A stretch of DNA of 40,925 bases. It comes from Candidatus Baldrarchaeum yapensis. GTDB taxonomy: Archaea; Asgardarchaeota; Baldrarchaeia; Baldrarchaeales; Baldrarchaeaceae. The stretch spans positions 1-40,925 of the forward strand of contig JAEOSH010000016.1 of NCBI GenBank assembly GCA_016840465.1, in the 5' to 3' direction. The notes beneath the pieces were generated by a model that was not told the origin of the DNA, did not search any database, and was given only the letters and a program-made list of their open reading frames with translations. Below, piece by piece: positions 24,844 to 33,734 of this stretch (the first letter of the stretch is position 1; each line of letters begins with the position of its first letter). The position numbers were made by a program, and so were the translations under genes.

Positions 24844-25796
24844 TCTTATTGAGTGAGAAAAAGGCTAAGGCCAGAGAAGTGGAAGGACTGATGGAAAAAA
24901 TAATGGAAGAAGTCAGTAGGATGATGCCGGTCGTTGAGCCCCTAAAGCTAGCATTCGAGGTTCCATCCATCCAACACGTGGTTGCGCTTACGGGTGGTGA
25001 AAACCTCCACCCTAACACGGCAACCTTTGCTAAGGAGATTGCAAAGCGTCTGAATGCGGAAATCACAGTATTATTTCCCATGCGTGAGATCACTCCTGAT
25101 GATATCTTTAATGAACGTGCCGAGGAGGTTGCAAAGTATGCTGATGTGCTAAGAGAAGAAGGGATAAGAGTGAGGGAGTCTACCTGTTTTAAATATTCGG
25201 AATTAAAGGAGGTAGTTCAAGAGGTTAATACCAGAAAGGCCGATATGGTCCTTGTCCCCAAATGTTTGGGGGAGGAGGAAGTTAAGGAGAGATGCCACAT
25301 AAGCGATATCGTTCAGGTTCTGACAACCGAGTTGAACGTCCCGCTCTTCATAATAAGTGAGGAGGATATACTGCCCGTATCAATGCTTGATAATCTGCTC
25401 GTTCCAGTCAGACGTACTGACAGAAAGTTCGGAAACGTCGCGTTGAGCGCCGCACTTGCATCTAAGAAGGGTACTATTGAGATTTTCTCCGTCATAACTG
25501 AAGATGAAGTCGAGTCAGGGATGGAGAGTAGCGATAAGCAACGGAATCAGGTTATTAAATCGTTAAGAGAAAGAAGGGAGGCGTTCGTCACTTCTGTGGA
25601 AAAGGCTCTAGCAAAGTTCGTTTCCCCACAACGGATAAAGATGAGTGTGACTGTGGGTCATCTGGATGAGAAGATCATTGAACGCGCGGAGGAGACCAGG
25701 AGCGTGATCGTTGTCAATAAAGTGGGGAAAGTCGGAATAACCGGAATTTTAGAGGCATTAATGAGGGACGCAAAAGCTCTTATAATAGTGCCCTAA
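24840..25796 (+). CDS. Tandem UspA-like universal stress protein coupled to the permease
   Basis: A 318-residue protein with two Usp-type alpha/beta units. The first (about 45-150) has HVVALTGGENLHPNTATFAKEIAKRLNAEITVLFP and ADMVLVPKCLG. The second (about 165-318) has NLLVPVRRTDRKFGNVALSAALASKKGTIEIFSVI and ends RSVIVVNKVGKVG, then DAKALIIVP. The typical G-x2-G-x9-G-(S/T) nucleotide loop is not clearly kept, so nucleotide binding is uncertain. The GTG start overlaps the permease stop, giving tight coupling; Usp domains commonly accompany or form the C-terminal part of cation and anion transporters as regulatory units. It converges on the BtpA gene with one base between them. Confidence 0.83.
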   Translation: MILLSEKKAKAREVEGLMEKIMEEVSRMMPVVEPLKLAFEVPSIQHVVALTGGENLHPNTATFAKEIAKRLNAEITVLFPMREITPDDIFNERAEEVAKYADVLREEGIRVRESTCFKYSELKEVVQEVNTRKADMVLVPKCLGEEEVKERCHISDIVQVLTTELNVPLFIISEEDILPVSMLDNLLVPVRRTDRKFGNVALSAALASKKGTIEIFSVITEDEVESGMESSDKQRNQVIKSLRERREAFVTSVEKALAKFVSPQRIKMSVTVGHLDEKIIERAEETRSVIVVNKVGKVGITGILEALMRDAKALIIVP

Positions 25797-25797
25797 C

Positions 25798-26610
25798 CTA
25801 TTCTCGGTACTTTTGAGCCTCCTCAACCAATTTTTTCACCCTTTCTTCGTCAACGGGGTTTGTTGTCACGTTATTGACCTTCACGCTCGTACCAACGATA
25901 ACGCCATCCGCAATTCTCATGAAATCCCCTATATTCCAGTGATCTACGCCACTTCCCACAATTATTGGCGTTCCTTCTCCGATATGACTCTTCACCTCCA
26001 TTATGTGTTCTATTGGTGGAGGATCACCGGTTCTCCTACCCGTGACTATTATAGCATCTGGATGAGCACGCATGACAATTTCACGCGCAGCATCGCCTAT
26101 CGGTTGTGCCCATAGAGGAGTTGCATGTTTCACGTGAACATCTGCAAATATCTTTACGTCTGATCCGAGGAATCTTTTATATCTTAGGAGATCTGGGGCT
26201 ATACCGGATATTATACCTTGTTCGGTCACATAAGCTCCTATGAGAACATTAACCCTGATGAAACTTGCACCAGTCACGGTTGCGATCGCCATTGCTGATA
26301 TTCCATCATTTCTCAGTACATTGATTCCTATTGGTATGTCCACGTGGCTTGAAACCTCCGATACGACTAAAGTCATCGCCGCAACGGTTTCGGGGCCGAC
26401 TCTTTCCCTATATGGAGTATCGCCGAAGTTCTCTATTATAATTCCGTCAACGCCTCCCCGCTTATAAGCAACGGCGTCCCTTATGGCTCGAGTTATTACT
26501 TTCTGCATGGGAGTGGGGTTGTGAGATCCGGGCAAGGGGAGGAGATGCACAACTCCGATTACTGGCTTGCGTGTCCCGAATATTTTCTCCAGCATTGGCA
26601 ACACGCCCAC
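25798..26610 (-). CDS. BtpA/SgcQ family protein
   Basis: A 270-residue TIM-barrel protein matching BtpA along its length: opening PVIGVVHLLPLPGSHNPT, then GGVDGIIIENFGDTPYRERVGPETVAAMTLV, DIPIGINVLRNDGISAMAIA, FADVHVKHATPL and a closing GSGVDHWNIGDFMRIADGVIVGTSVK. The first member was linked to photosystem I assembly in cyanobacteria, but archaeal members have no photosystem and an unknown enzymatic role; conserved acidic and His residues in the barrel suggest a small-molecule enzyme. Start is GTG 26610, with AAGGAG nine bases upstream; ATG 26595 is the alternative. No linked pathway genes are adjacent. Confidence 0.88.
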   Translation of the reverse strand: MGVLPMLEKIFGTRKPVIGVVHLLPLPGSHNPTPMQKVITRAIRDAVAYKRGGVDGIIIENFGDTPYRERVGPETVAAMTLVVSEVSSHVDIPIGINVLRNDGISAMAIATVTGASFIRVNVLIGAYVTEQGIISGIAPDLLRYKRFLGSDVKIFADVHVKHATPLWAQPIGDAAREIVMRAHPDAIIVTGRRTGDPPPIEHIMEVKSHIGEGTPIIVGSGVDHWNIGDFMRIADGVIVGTSVKVNNVTTNPVDEERVKKLVEEAQKYRE

Positions 26611-26706
26611 GGTTTATAACTCCTTGTAGAGTATATACCGATGACAATATTAATGCCTAGGGATCTCATCCTTTAGGCACAGTTTACGTATTAGAGGTCT
26701 GATCGG

Positions 26707-28008
26707 ATGGAAGGCCTTTACGAAGTTTTCGGCAATTTGCTGATGCGCTCATGTGAACGCTCCTTTATGAATCTGAGGGAGAAAGTCCGCCGGCACACGA
26801 AGGATATAAGAGAAGGAGAACGGGCGGATATTAACGTTGGATTTATCGATGGAAGTCTGAGTTTCGATGATCGAAGAGGAGTGGGTGTGTTCTTATTCTC
26901 AGCATGCGGACTGATAGTGGATGGGAAGTCGCTTAGAATGCATGAGTTCTTTTGTACTTCGAAATCTCCCGTTCCTCATATACTTTTTCCGAAATTTCTA
27001 GTTCAAACTCGCGGAAACAACCTCATGTCAATTTTCGAGTTGATGGTTGCACTTTCAATGATAAGAACGGAAAGCGCTCACTTGATTCTCATGGATGGCT
27101 CATATATCTCAACACTGCTCGCCCCAGCGGGTGCGTTGAGGGCGTTGTATAGGGACATAAGGAACCGGCTTGACAGACTACGAGTTCAGAGGTTCATAGA
27201 CGAGGTGAATTCATTCTTACAGGAGGTTATAGAGAAGAGATTTCCGGGAATTTTGGAGATGAAAGATGCCAAACGATGTTTCATCAACTTTCTTATGAGT
27301 TCTAGGAACATTGCGACCGATTTTTACCGGAGGTTGTACCATATATGTAGTGGTGCAGGCATTGGAGAGGTTTCAATGGATCTACTGAACTATTCAAACA
27401 TGTGTGTCGAGGAGAATTTCTTCCTTTTCCTTCTCGATTTCGTACTGGAAGAGGCAAAAGATAAGGGAATTGCTGTAGCATGGTTTGCGAAGGACAGTGA
27501 CAGTAGGTTCATCACAAGGGGGGATGACCATTTAAAGTGGTTGACCGACGAGGCATTTCTTGACGAGGTGTGGAAGGATCTGTCCAATGTTTACATTAGG
27601 ATTTCTGATATTTCCTCGCTTTCGCCGATCTCCCATGGGAGGGCGGCTGTGAGGAGCGTGGCGGATAAGGGTGACTGCATTTTTCAATATGACCTTGCGG
27701 AGAGGTTTTACAAAGAATGGGGAGGGTATGATGGAATATATGTGAAGTTTCTGAAAGGCCCGGTTTTCCAGATAACATTGCCTGCACACTTCTCCAGCGT
27801 CATTGATCGGATACCGTCGATCCTGTTGCCCATGTGCGAAAAGAGGACAGGTTGTCCTCGGCCGATAATCTATGTGCACTTCAAAGCCCTTATGAAGGAA
27901 AGCGTGGCAAGATTATTTGCAGATGAGTTATGGTTTAAAACCCCTAGGACAGAATGGTTGATTCGTGTCATGCTATCAAGGTCGGGAAGAAGGAGGATAG
28001 GTGTTTGA
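26707..28008 (+). CDS. nurA: NurA 5'-3' nuclease
   Basis: A 433-residue NurA-domain protein. Catalytic-type acidic motifs are seen in NVGFIDGSL (Asp48), FELMVAL (Glu111) and LILMDGSYIS (Asp130). A later segment AVAWFAKDSDSRFIT fits the conserved K-(D/S)-x-x-S-R part. NurA degrades DNA ends in a ring-shaped complex with HerA to make 3' single strands for homologous recombination together with Mre11-Rad50. herA follows directly, overlapping by four bases (TTGA), which strongly supports this assignment. The protein is somewhat longer than well-studied NurA (about 335 aa), with an enlarged middle region. ATG 26707 is used. Confidence 0.9.
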   Translation: MEGLYEVFGNLLMRSCERSFMNLREKVRRHTKDIREGERADINVGFIDGSLSFDDRRGVGVFLFSACGLIVDGKSLRMHEFFCTSKSPVPHILFPKFLVQTRGNNLMSIFELMVALSMIRTESAHLILMDGSYISTLLAPAGALRALYRDIRNRLDRLRVQRFIDEVNSFLQEVIEKRFPGILEMKDAKRCFINFLMSSRNIATDFYRRLYHICSGAGIGEVSMDLLNYSNMCVEENFFLFLLDFVLEEAKDKGIAVAWFAKDSDSRFITRGDDHLKWLTDEAFLDEVWKDLSNVYIRISDISSLSPISHGRAAVRSVADKGDCIFQYDLAERFYKEWGGYDGIYVKFLKGPVFQITLPAHFSSVIDRIPSILLPMCEKRTGCPRPIIYVHFKALMKESVARLFADELWFKTPRTEWLIRVMLSRSGRRRIGV

Positions 28009-29651
28009 GTTCGGAAAAAATAGGAAGAGTTGTTAATGTTGTAGGGAGGAATCGCGTCACAATCGCTGTTAATGAGGACAAACTCGTGAAAGTTTCGAAG
28101 CCGGGTGTTTATGTCAAAATCCCCGTATTCGGGGTAACGTTATTCGGCGTTGTGACGAGTTTCTCTCTAAGTGATGAACTCTACAGAGCATCTAGAATTG
28201 TTGAGGAGTTCGAAGGGTACGGAGAGTTCCGGCTTTCGCGAAATGAAATTCTAGTAACGCTTGTTGGATCCATGGACGAGCATGGTAACATCAAAAGGGG
28301 AATTCCGCTACTGCCGAGACCCGGAGATCACGTTGAGCTGGTGGATACTGATACTCTCAAGAGGGTGTTTGAGAGCGGAGATGTTGAAATCGGCAGACTC
28401 AATACAAACTCCGACGTTAGGGTATTCTTAGACATAAACAAACTATGTTCTAGGCATCTGGCGATTCTTGCGATGACAGGTGCTGGAAAGTCAAACGCGC
28501 TTGCGGTTATACTCGGAGAACTGCTGAAAAAATTTCCATATGCAAGAGTACTGCTTATAGATACCCATAGTGAGTACGTATCGATGGCAAAAACGGAAGA
28601 TTTCAATGCTCGCGTTTTCACTCCGCTCAAACCGATGATAGAATTGCTGGAGAATCAGTTTGACGTGACCCCTCAAATATTTGAGGTGCCATATTGGGTT
28701 CTGAGCCTAGATGAATGGTATAGCTTACTGAGACTCGATACGAGGGCGACGAAGCAACGCATGTACCTACGTGATGGAATCAGAAAGATCAAGAGAGAGT
28801 TGGACATCAACGCAGGTGCAAACGATCCCCTCTATTTTGATATCAATGAACTGATTTCTAAGCTTAAATCGGGTAGAAAGGACGCATCATTAGAAGACTT
28901 ACTAAATAAGATGGAAGAGCTGCTGGAGGATGATGAGAAGAGGTTTATAACGGAACCTGAGGAGACCAAGGATCTTCTCGAGGATCTTAAGAGGGGCTAC
29001 TTGGCAAGCGGGCACAATGAAAAAGAAGCAATAAAGAGAGCGTCTTACGATCTATACTATCGTCTGGCAGAGAGGGTTCTGAAGGAGGGGCTTAACATAG
29101 TTGCTTTAGGCGGGCTGTCGGGCGATACCCAAGATGCCATCACCTCCACAATTTTAAGGATGATCTGGCGCCTGATAACAAATCTGAGATATCAGGGAGT
29201 CGTGTGGCCGACAATGATAGTTTTAGAGGAGGCGCACAACTATGCACCCTCGGGAAGGTATACTGCATCTAGAGGGGTCGTAGAAACCTTAGCAAAGGAG
29301 GGGCGTAAGTTCGGGATTTGCCTTGTTATAATATCACAGAGGCCTAGAGAACTCTCTGAAACCGTACTTGCACAGTGCGGAAACTTAATTGCACTCAGAA
29401 CTGTAAACCCCGCTGATCAGAACTACATTATCAGTAGCCTTGAGGAGGTGAACAAGGAGATAATTGAGGATCTCCCAGGGCTAGAGACCGGAGAAGCGAT
29501 AGTTTCAGGACCTGCGATAAGATTTCCTGCGATTGTGCAGGTTTATAACTTCAAGGAAAGGTTCGGAATAGAGTTAGGCGGGAAGGACATAGACTTTAGA
29601 ACTCACTGGATGCACGGCGCCGTTGGTGGGTCATTTGGAGAGGAGAAATGA
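28005..29651 (+). CDS. herA: HerA bipolar helicase/translocase
   Basis: A 548-residue FtsK/HerA-type ATPase. An N-terminal HAS-barrel (EKIGRVVNVVGRNRVTIAV, then PGVYVKIPVFGVTLFGVV) precedes Walker A MTGAGKSN at about 157-164. Walker B is MIVLEEAH near 404-411, and SQRPRELSETVLAQC is the sensor/arginine region that follows. The acidic helical insert (about 285-350) is the usual HerA helical subdomain. It forms a hexamer that binds NurA and pumps DNA during end resection. I chose TTG 28005, overlapping the nurA stop, since AGGAGG precedes it and the barrel then begins at the usual place; a TTG/ATG-type start at 27954 would add 17 non-conserved residues. Confidence 0.93.
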   Translation: MSSEKIGRVVNVVGRNRVTIAVNEDKLVKVSKPGVYVKIPVFGVTLFGVVTSFSLSDELYRASRIVEEFEGYGEFRLSRNEILVTLVGSMDEHGNIKRGIPLLPRPGDHVELVDTDTLKRVFESGDVEIGRLNTNSDVRVFLDINKLCSRHLAILAMTGAGKSNALAVILGELLKKFPYARVLLIDTHSEYVSMAKTEDFNARVFTPLKPMIELLENQFDVTPQIFEVPYWVLSLDEWYSLLRLDTRATKQRMYLRDGIRKIKRELDINAGANDPLYFDINELISKLKSGRKDASLEDLLNKMEELLEDDEKRFITEPEETKDLLEDLKRGYLASGHNEKEAIKRASYDLYYRLAERVLKEGLNIVALGGLSGDTQDAITSTILRMIWRLITNLRYQGVVWPTMIVLEEAHNYAPSGRYTASRGVVETLAKEGRKFGICLVIISQRPRELSETVLAQCGNLIALRTVNPADQNYIISSLEEVNKEIIEDLPGLETGEAIVSGPAIRFPAIVQVYNFKERFGIELGGKDIDFRTHWMHGAVGGSFGEEK

Positions 29652-30159
29652 ACGAAGGTGGATACTCGCCGTTATCCCAGTCATGTAGAACGTCGACAAT
29701 AGCAATAACACACATTTAGGAGCCGGAGATATTCAACATTGATAACTCGGCGTAACGCTTTACTTATGTTTTTAGGACGATAGATCATTTACCTGCGTAA
29801 AATATGTTTTTTGACAGGACATTCAACGGAATTATAGCCGTAAAATATTTTATTATCATGAAATTCGTGAGGGGTTAGGAAAGTGTCGAACTATATATAG
29901 GGATACCAATATATCGGGCGATATCCTTCTGATAACGCCATAATAATCCGACAGAAAACTTCAATCTTAATGCTAGATTTTAGCATGGAGATATAAAATC
30001 GGAGGGATTGCAGTAATTGCACATGCAGGTGAGAACTGTGAATTAACTTTTTCGACAATGTTGCACTTTTAGGGTCTTTTTCTACAAATCGGGATGGAAA
30101 TTGCTTAAATATCGGAAGGGTACATCTCCTAACAATCTAGTCGGGATAGGGTGCACCTC
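29652..30159. other. Non-coding stretch between herA and the aldehyde dehydrogenase
   Basis: No convincing frame was found on either strand. It holds a TATA-like CTATATATAG at 29891-29900. A hairpin at 29917-29939 (GGCG and TATC arms with one mismatch) begins about where that box would start transcription. A second perfect 6-bp hairpin, ATGCTA/TAGCAT, lies at 29970-29986. CTTAAATATC near 30104 is the likely promoter of the dehydrogenase. A small RNA is possible but unproven. Confidence 0.4.
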
Positions 30160-31833
30160 ATGAACTCATTTGATCTCATAGTTGGTGGAAGAAGAGTCTC
30201 TTCTGGCGTTTACGATTATCAACTCGACATGGAAAGAGTGATTGAAGATCCAGGGCTCATGATTGCCTTTGCATTGAAGAGAGCAGGGTGGTTAGGAAAG
30301 CTTCCATCGTTTATCCTCAAGCGCGTTGGTAAAACTCCGGAGCAACGGTTTCTGACTGATTATATAAGGGTTCATGGAAAGCCGAAACTCGACGAAACAA
30401 AACTTGACGAGATAGTATTCGCGAGATATAGTGTTGCGACGAATAAGGAGATAGAGCAGGCAATAGATGTTGCATATAGAAACAGAAAGAAGCTATACAA
30501 GTCTAAGATATTTGGCGAGCCTAATGGAGGGCTGACGACAGACGAAAGAGTTGATCTGCTTGAGAAGGTCGGAAGGCTCCTGATTAAAGAAAAGGAAACG
30601 TTTAAGAGGCTATCATTTGTCGAAGGAAAACCCCTGAAGATTTTTGAGTGGGAGTTCCATGCGGTTGAGAGAATGGTCAAACGCAACTTTTTGTCCTTCA
30701 TGGCGTCCCTCATAGAGGAGAGAGAGTTGGAAAGCATATATGGACGTGGAAGATTGTATCTTATCAGGCAACCGGTAGGGTTATTCGTAATCTATTCGCC
30801 TTATAATGCCGCACTTGGCCTAGGATTGTATGCCGTCCTGAGCTCACTAATAAGTGGAAATGCCACGATAATAAAGCCTCCATCGAAGAATCCTGTCTCT
30901 ACAATTTACATGGCATACTTATTCGCCGAGGTTTTCGCGCAAGAGAACGTACCTGAGGTCTTCGGTTGCATAGTGGCCCAAGGCGAGAAGTTGATAGGTA
31001 AGTTGATTAAGGATCCGAGAGTTGGAGGAATAATGTTTTATGGACAAAGCGAGCCCGGGTTGAGAATATGGGGAGATGCTGCACGCCATGCAAAGGTCTT
31101 CGTTCCCGAACTGGCCGGAAGTGATGTATGCATAGTATGGAGAGATGCTGACCTCGAAAAAGCGGCAAAGTATGTGGCAAAATACAGATTCCTCGGATCC
31201 GGACAGTTCTGCATGTCGATTAAGAGGCTGATCGTGGACAGGTATATTGCTGATGACTTCATAAAGTTGCTCGTCGAAGAGGCACAGAAGCACAGACCTG
31301 GACTCCCATCCGATCCAAATACGTCCCTAGCAATAATGCCGCCCAATGTGCTGTATCGTGCACTTTTCGAACTAAATGATGCCATTGCAAAGGGAGCAAA
31401 AGTCGAATGTGGCGGTGTTAGACTCAATTACATGGGTGAGGAGGATCCCGCAGGTCTCTTCCTAGCGCCAACGGTTTTGACAAACGTTAAGCCAAATATG
31501 CTCATATGTGACCCGTCGAGGGAGGCATTCTTCCCAATACTCCCAGTTCAAGTCGCGGACTCTATAGAGGAAGCAATAAGACTCGCAAATAGATCAAATT
31601 ACGGCTTAAGGGCATCGTTGATAACTGAAAATGAGGAATTACAGAGAAGATTTGCCGTTGAGGTGGAATCAGGCGGAGTTCTCATAAATAGTGAGGACCA
31701 CATGCATTTAGACATCCAGATGCCGAACTTAGGAGGCGTTAAGTGGACCGGGGTTAAAGGCGCGAAGTACTTCCCGCTAGAAATGACTATCCAGAAGTAT
31801 GTGTACATTGGAAAGGGATACGATGGAAACTAG
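30160..31833 (+). CDS. Aldehyde dehydrogenase family protein
   Basis: A 557-residue NAD(P)-type aldehyde dehydrogenase. It shows the cofactor region (GLFVIYSPYNAALGLGLYAVLSS, ISGNATIIKPPSKNP), FYGQSEPG in the place of the FTGS motif, catalytic-type Glu317 in VPELAGSD and catalytic Cys351 in GSGQFCMS. An extra N-terminal region of about 100 residues, with unusual content before the first Rossmann helix, makes it longer than the usual 480-500 aa. It probably oxidises an aldehyde to an acid, possibly linked to the fermentation-like genes elsewhere in the window. Start is ATG 30160 with GGTG six bases upstream; GTG 30151 in the same frame is an alternative. Confidence 0.88.
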   Translation: MNSFDLIVGGRRVSSGVYDYQLDMERVIEDPGLMIAFALKRAGWLGKLPSFILKRVGKTPEQRFLTDYIRVHGKPKLDETKLDEIVFARYSVATNKEIEQAIDVAYRNRKKLYKSKIFGEPNGGLTTDERVDLLEKVGRLLIKEKETFKRLSFVEGKPLKIFEWEFHAVERMVKRNFLSFMASLIEERELESIYGRGRLYLIRQPVGLFVIYSPYNAALGLGLYAVLSSLISGNATIIKPPSKNPVSTIYMAYLFAEVFAQENVPEVFGCIVAQGEKLIGKLIKDPRVGGIMFYGQSEPGLRIWGDAARHAKVFVPELAGSDVCIVWRDADLEKAAKYVAKYRFLGSGQFCMSIKRLIVDRYIADDFIKLLVEEAQKHRPGLPSDPNTSLAIMPPNVLYRALFELNDAIAKGAKVECGGVRLNYMGEEDPAGLFLAPTVLTNVKPNMLICDPSREAFFPILPVQVADSIEEAIRLANRSNYGLRASLITENEELQRRFAVEVESGGVLINSEDHMHLDIQMPNLGGVKWTGVKGAKYFPLEMTIQKYVYIGKGYDGN

Positions 31834-31839
31834 TTTCTT

Positions 31840-32469
31840 TTATATCATTTCACGTATTAATTGCAAGACTCTATTCTTTGCTCCTCTCAGTACATCGTCT
31901 CCATGACTCACAAATACTATGTCGAAGTCCAACTCCTCAAGCCTCTTTATGGAGGCTTTTAGAAGGTCAAAGTCATAGCAGGAAGGTGCTGGTGGCAGTT
32001 TTAATTGACCTCTTTCTCCGATTAAGGAATCACCTGCAATTAACGCTCTGAAGGTTGGAATATATAGCATTACGGATCCTCTCGTATGTCCCGGTATGTG
32101 TAGTATGCGGATCCCACCACACAGGGGTAATATTTCTCCGCCCTTTAATTTTACATCTGATGTCACTCCGGTTTTTTCCCTTAGTTTTTCGGATTCATCT
32201 TCATGAGCCATTACTCGGAATTTGCAGATTTCCTTCAGGAGAGGTAAACCTCCTATATGTCTGGCATGTGCATGTGTTATTATGCAGATGTTTATCTCAC
32301 TTGGCTTTTTGCCAACTTCAGATATTCGCCTCAGTATTCTTTGCGCATCATTTCTTGAACTTCCGGTGTCTACAAGCAGCGTTCCCCCCATGCACTCGAT
32401 TAGAAAAGCTTTAACTCCAGTTAGGTGTATTATATGGATCTGACCAAGAGACACGTTTCCACACGTCAA
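31840..32469 (-). CDS. Metallo-beta-lactamase-fold hydrolase with altered metal motif
   Basis: A 209-residue MBL-fold protein. The core layout is normal: VDTGSS near 34, THAHARH at 65-71, HIPGHTRGSVMLY near 124-136 (His128), GDSLIG near 146-151 (Asp147) and FVSHGDD near 187-192 (His189). However the HxHxDH motif reads H-A-H-A-R-H, so the Asp that binds the second metal is Arg70. Either it binds a single metal or the chemistry differs from normal hydrolases of this fold. The start is uncertain: TTG 32469 is used, and a GTG five codons in is possible. A TATA-like CTTATATG lies at about 32520-32527 on the minus strand. Confidence 0.83.
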   Translation of the reverse strand: MTCGNVSLGQIHIIHLTGVKAFLIECMGGTLLVDTGSSRNDAQRILRRISEVGKKPSEINICIITHAHARHIGGLPLLKEICKFRVMAHEDESEKLREKTGVTSDVKLKGGEILPLCGGIRILHIPGHTRGSVMLYIPTFRALIAGDSLIGERGQLKLPPAPSCYDFDLLKASIKRLEELDFDIVFVSHGDDVLRGAKNRVLQLIREMI

Positions 32470-32708
32470 CCCCGGTGCAACTCTTGTTTTTTGATGGGAA
32501 CACGTTATGTGCTAACACGACATATAAGTAACATCAAACAAAGTGTTGCATCCAATGTTATCAACATTATGTGAAACGAAACATCTTCTCTCATAGATTT
32601 ATTTCCGGCACAATAAATTTAAGGTACACGATGTTTTTTCGCAGATTCTTATTCATTTATGCCAATGATGGCGAGTTCCTTAATGCTTCAATCGCACTTT
32701 TCAGCGGG

Positions 32709-33734
32709 TCAATAATACCATGTTTCAAATTGTTGCTCGTACAGTTGCCGAAGTTCCTTTTCTTGAGCGGCAGAACAGCTCTCGGCCAGAGGACAGTGCC
32801 CCTTACATTTTATATTAAGCTTAGCCGTCAATTCACATGCTTTTCTCTCACATGAGTCGCATCTTGGAGTTTCTCTGTATGAACAGCAATTTCTCCCAAT
32901 ATACCATAGGATGTCATCTAAGATCGTCGCTTTGATCCCAGAGGTTTCGGAAATTATTGCATAAGCTTCGCGTGCTTGCATTCTGAGTTCTATATCTATG
33001 TCTCTGGAAACCGGTATTCTTTCTCTTAGAACTCTTTTCAATTTCTCGTCCTTGATTTCAAGAATTCCGAATCTTATTGCTATTCGTGTCAAGTGGTTGT
33101 CCACCGGAACTCTGAGGTTTTGGGGATCTTTTATCTTCCATAATCCCCTCCGTTCTAGAAATTTTATTAGCAAGAAAGCCTTTTTGGCAACCGGGTCTTC
33201 ATATGCCGTAAATATGTGCAGATTTTCGACAATTTTCCATACGCTTCCTTCCGCCCTTTCAAATATCTTCATAGTGTCACCGTCGTAGAATCTCAGCAGT
33301 TTTATTCCAGCATCCCTTAAAAGGCTGGCACGCAGTTTTGGATCCTTAACTGTAGCAGGTTTTGGTTTGGAGACCGATAGCCACTCCGTTACTTCCTTTT
33401 CATCGATAGATGACATTCTTTCTGGCGAGAAAAACTGAGGGTCTTCATCCCACTTTAGCTTTGCAAGACGGTATAGAAGCAGAGAGCCCCTGTAAACTTC
33501 CCCATCTATCTCTCCTAAGAATACCGAGCCGGGTGGGTGTGTTCTGTGGTCTATGGCCACAATGAAAAAGAAGTAATTTGCTACATCCTTCGGGGGTGCG
33601 GATGGCGGAGGATAGAGTTTTGGATCTTCAAAGTTATCGGGTTTGAAGTTTCTAAATTTCGATAGAAGATGGGCGAGGGCATTGCATTTTTCGTAATTTA
33701 TACGTATACGTGTGTGCTTATCGTTATGCATCAC
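32709..33734 (-). CDS. HhH/EndoIII-like protein with [Fe-S] cluster loop (putative DNA glycosylase)
   Basis: A 341-residue protein. The N-terminal part has FFFIVAIDHRTHPPGS and DGEVYRGSLLLYRL, the centre has a helical region with LRVPVDNHLTRIAIRFGI typical of HhH-GPD enzymes, and the C-terminus carries many cysteines: CCSYRETPRCDSCERKAC, then IKCKGHCPLAESC. This resembles the cluster loop at the end of endonuclease III (C-x6-C-x2-C-x5-C), but with shifted spacing and extra cysteines. Similar crenarchaeal proteins are annotated only as iron-sulfur cluster loop proteins. Base-excision repair is the likely field. The start GTG 33734 is adjacent to the stop of the upstream membrane gene; ATG 33731 is also possible. 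Confidence 0.6.
   Translation of the reverse strand: MMHNDKHTRIRINYEKCNALAHLLSKFRNFKPDNFEDPKLYPPPSAPPKDVANYFFFIVAIDHRTHPPGSVFLGEIDGEVYRGSLLLYRLAKLKWDEDPQFFSPERMSSIDEKEVTEWLSVSKPKPATVKDPKLRASLLRDAGIKLLRFYDGDTMKIFERAEGSVWKIVENLHIFTAYEDPVAKKAFLLIKFLERRGLWKIKDPQNLRVPVDNHLTRIAIRFGILEIKDEKLKRVLRERIPVSRDIDIELRMQAREAYAIISETSGIKATILDDILWYIGRNCCSYRETPRCDSCERKACELTAKLNIKCKGHCPLAESCSAAQEKELRQLYEQQFETWYY

Noticed and set aside
29652-30159. tRNA or CRISPR elements in the long spacer
   Set aside because: No T-loop consensus, cloverleaf or regularly spaced repeats were found.
30919-31427. Minus-strand open frames opposite the aldehyde dehydrogenase
   Set aside because: The plus strand has a full ALDH with catalytic Cys and Glu, and the antisense frames have no domain.
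32571-32855. Plus-strand 94-codon frame at the end of the Fe-S loop gene
   Set aside because: It overlaps the coding end of the Fe-S loop protein and lacks a ribosome binding site or recognisable motif.
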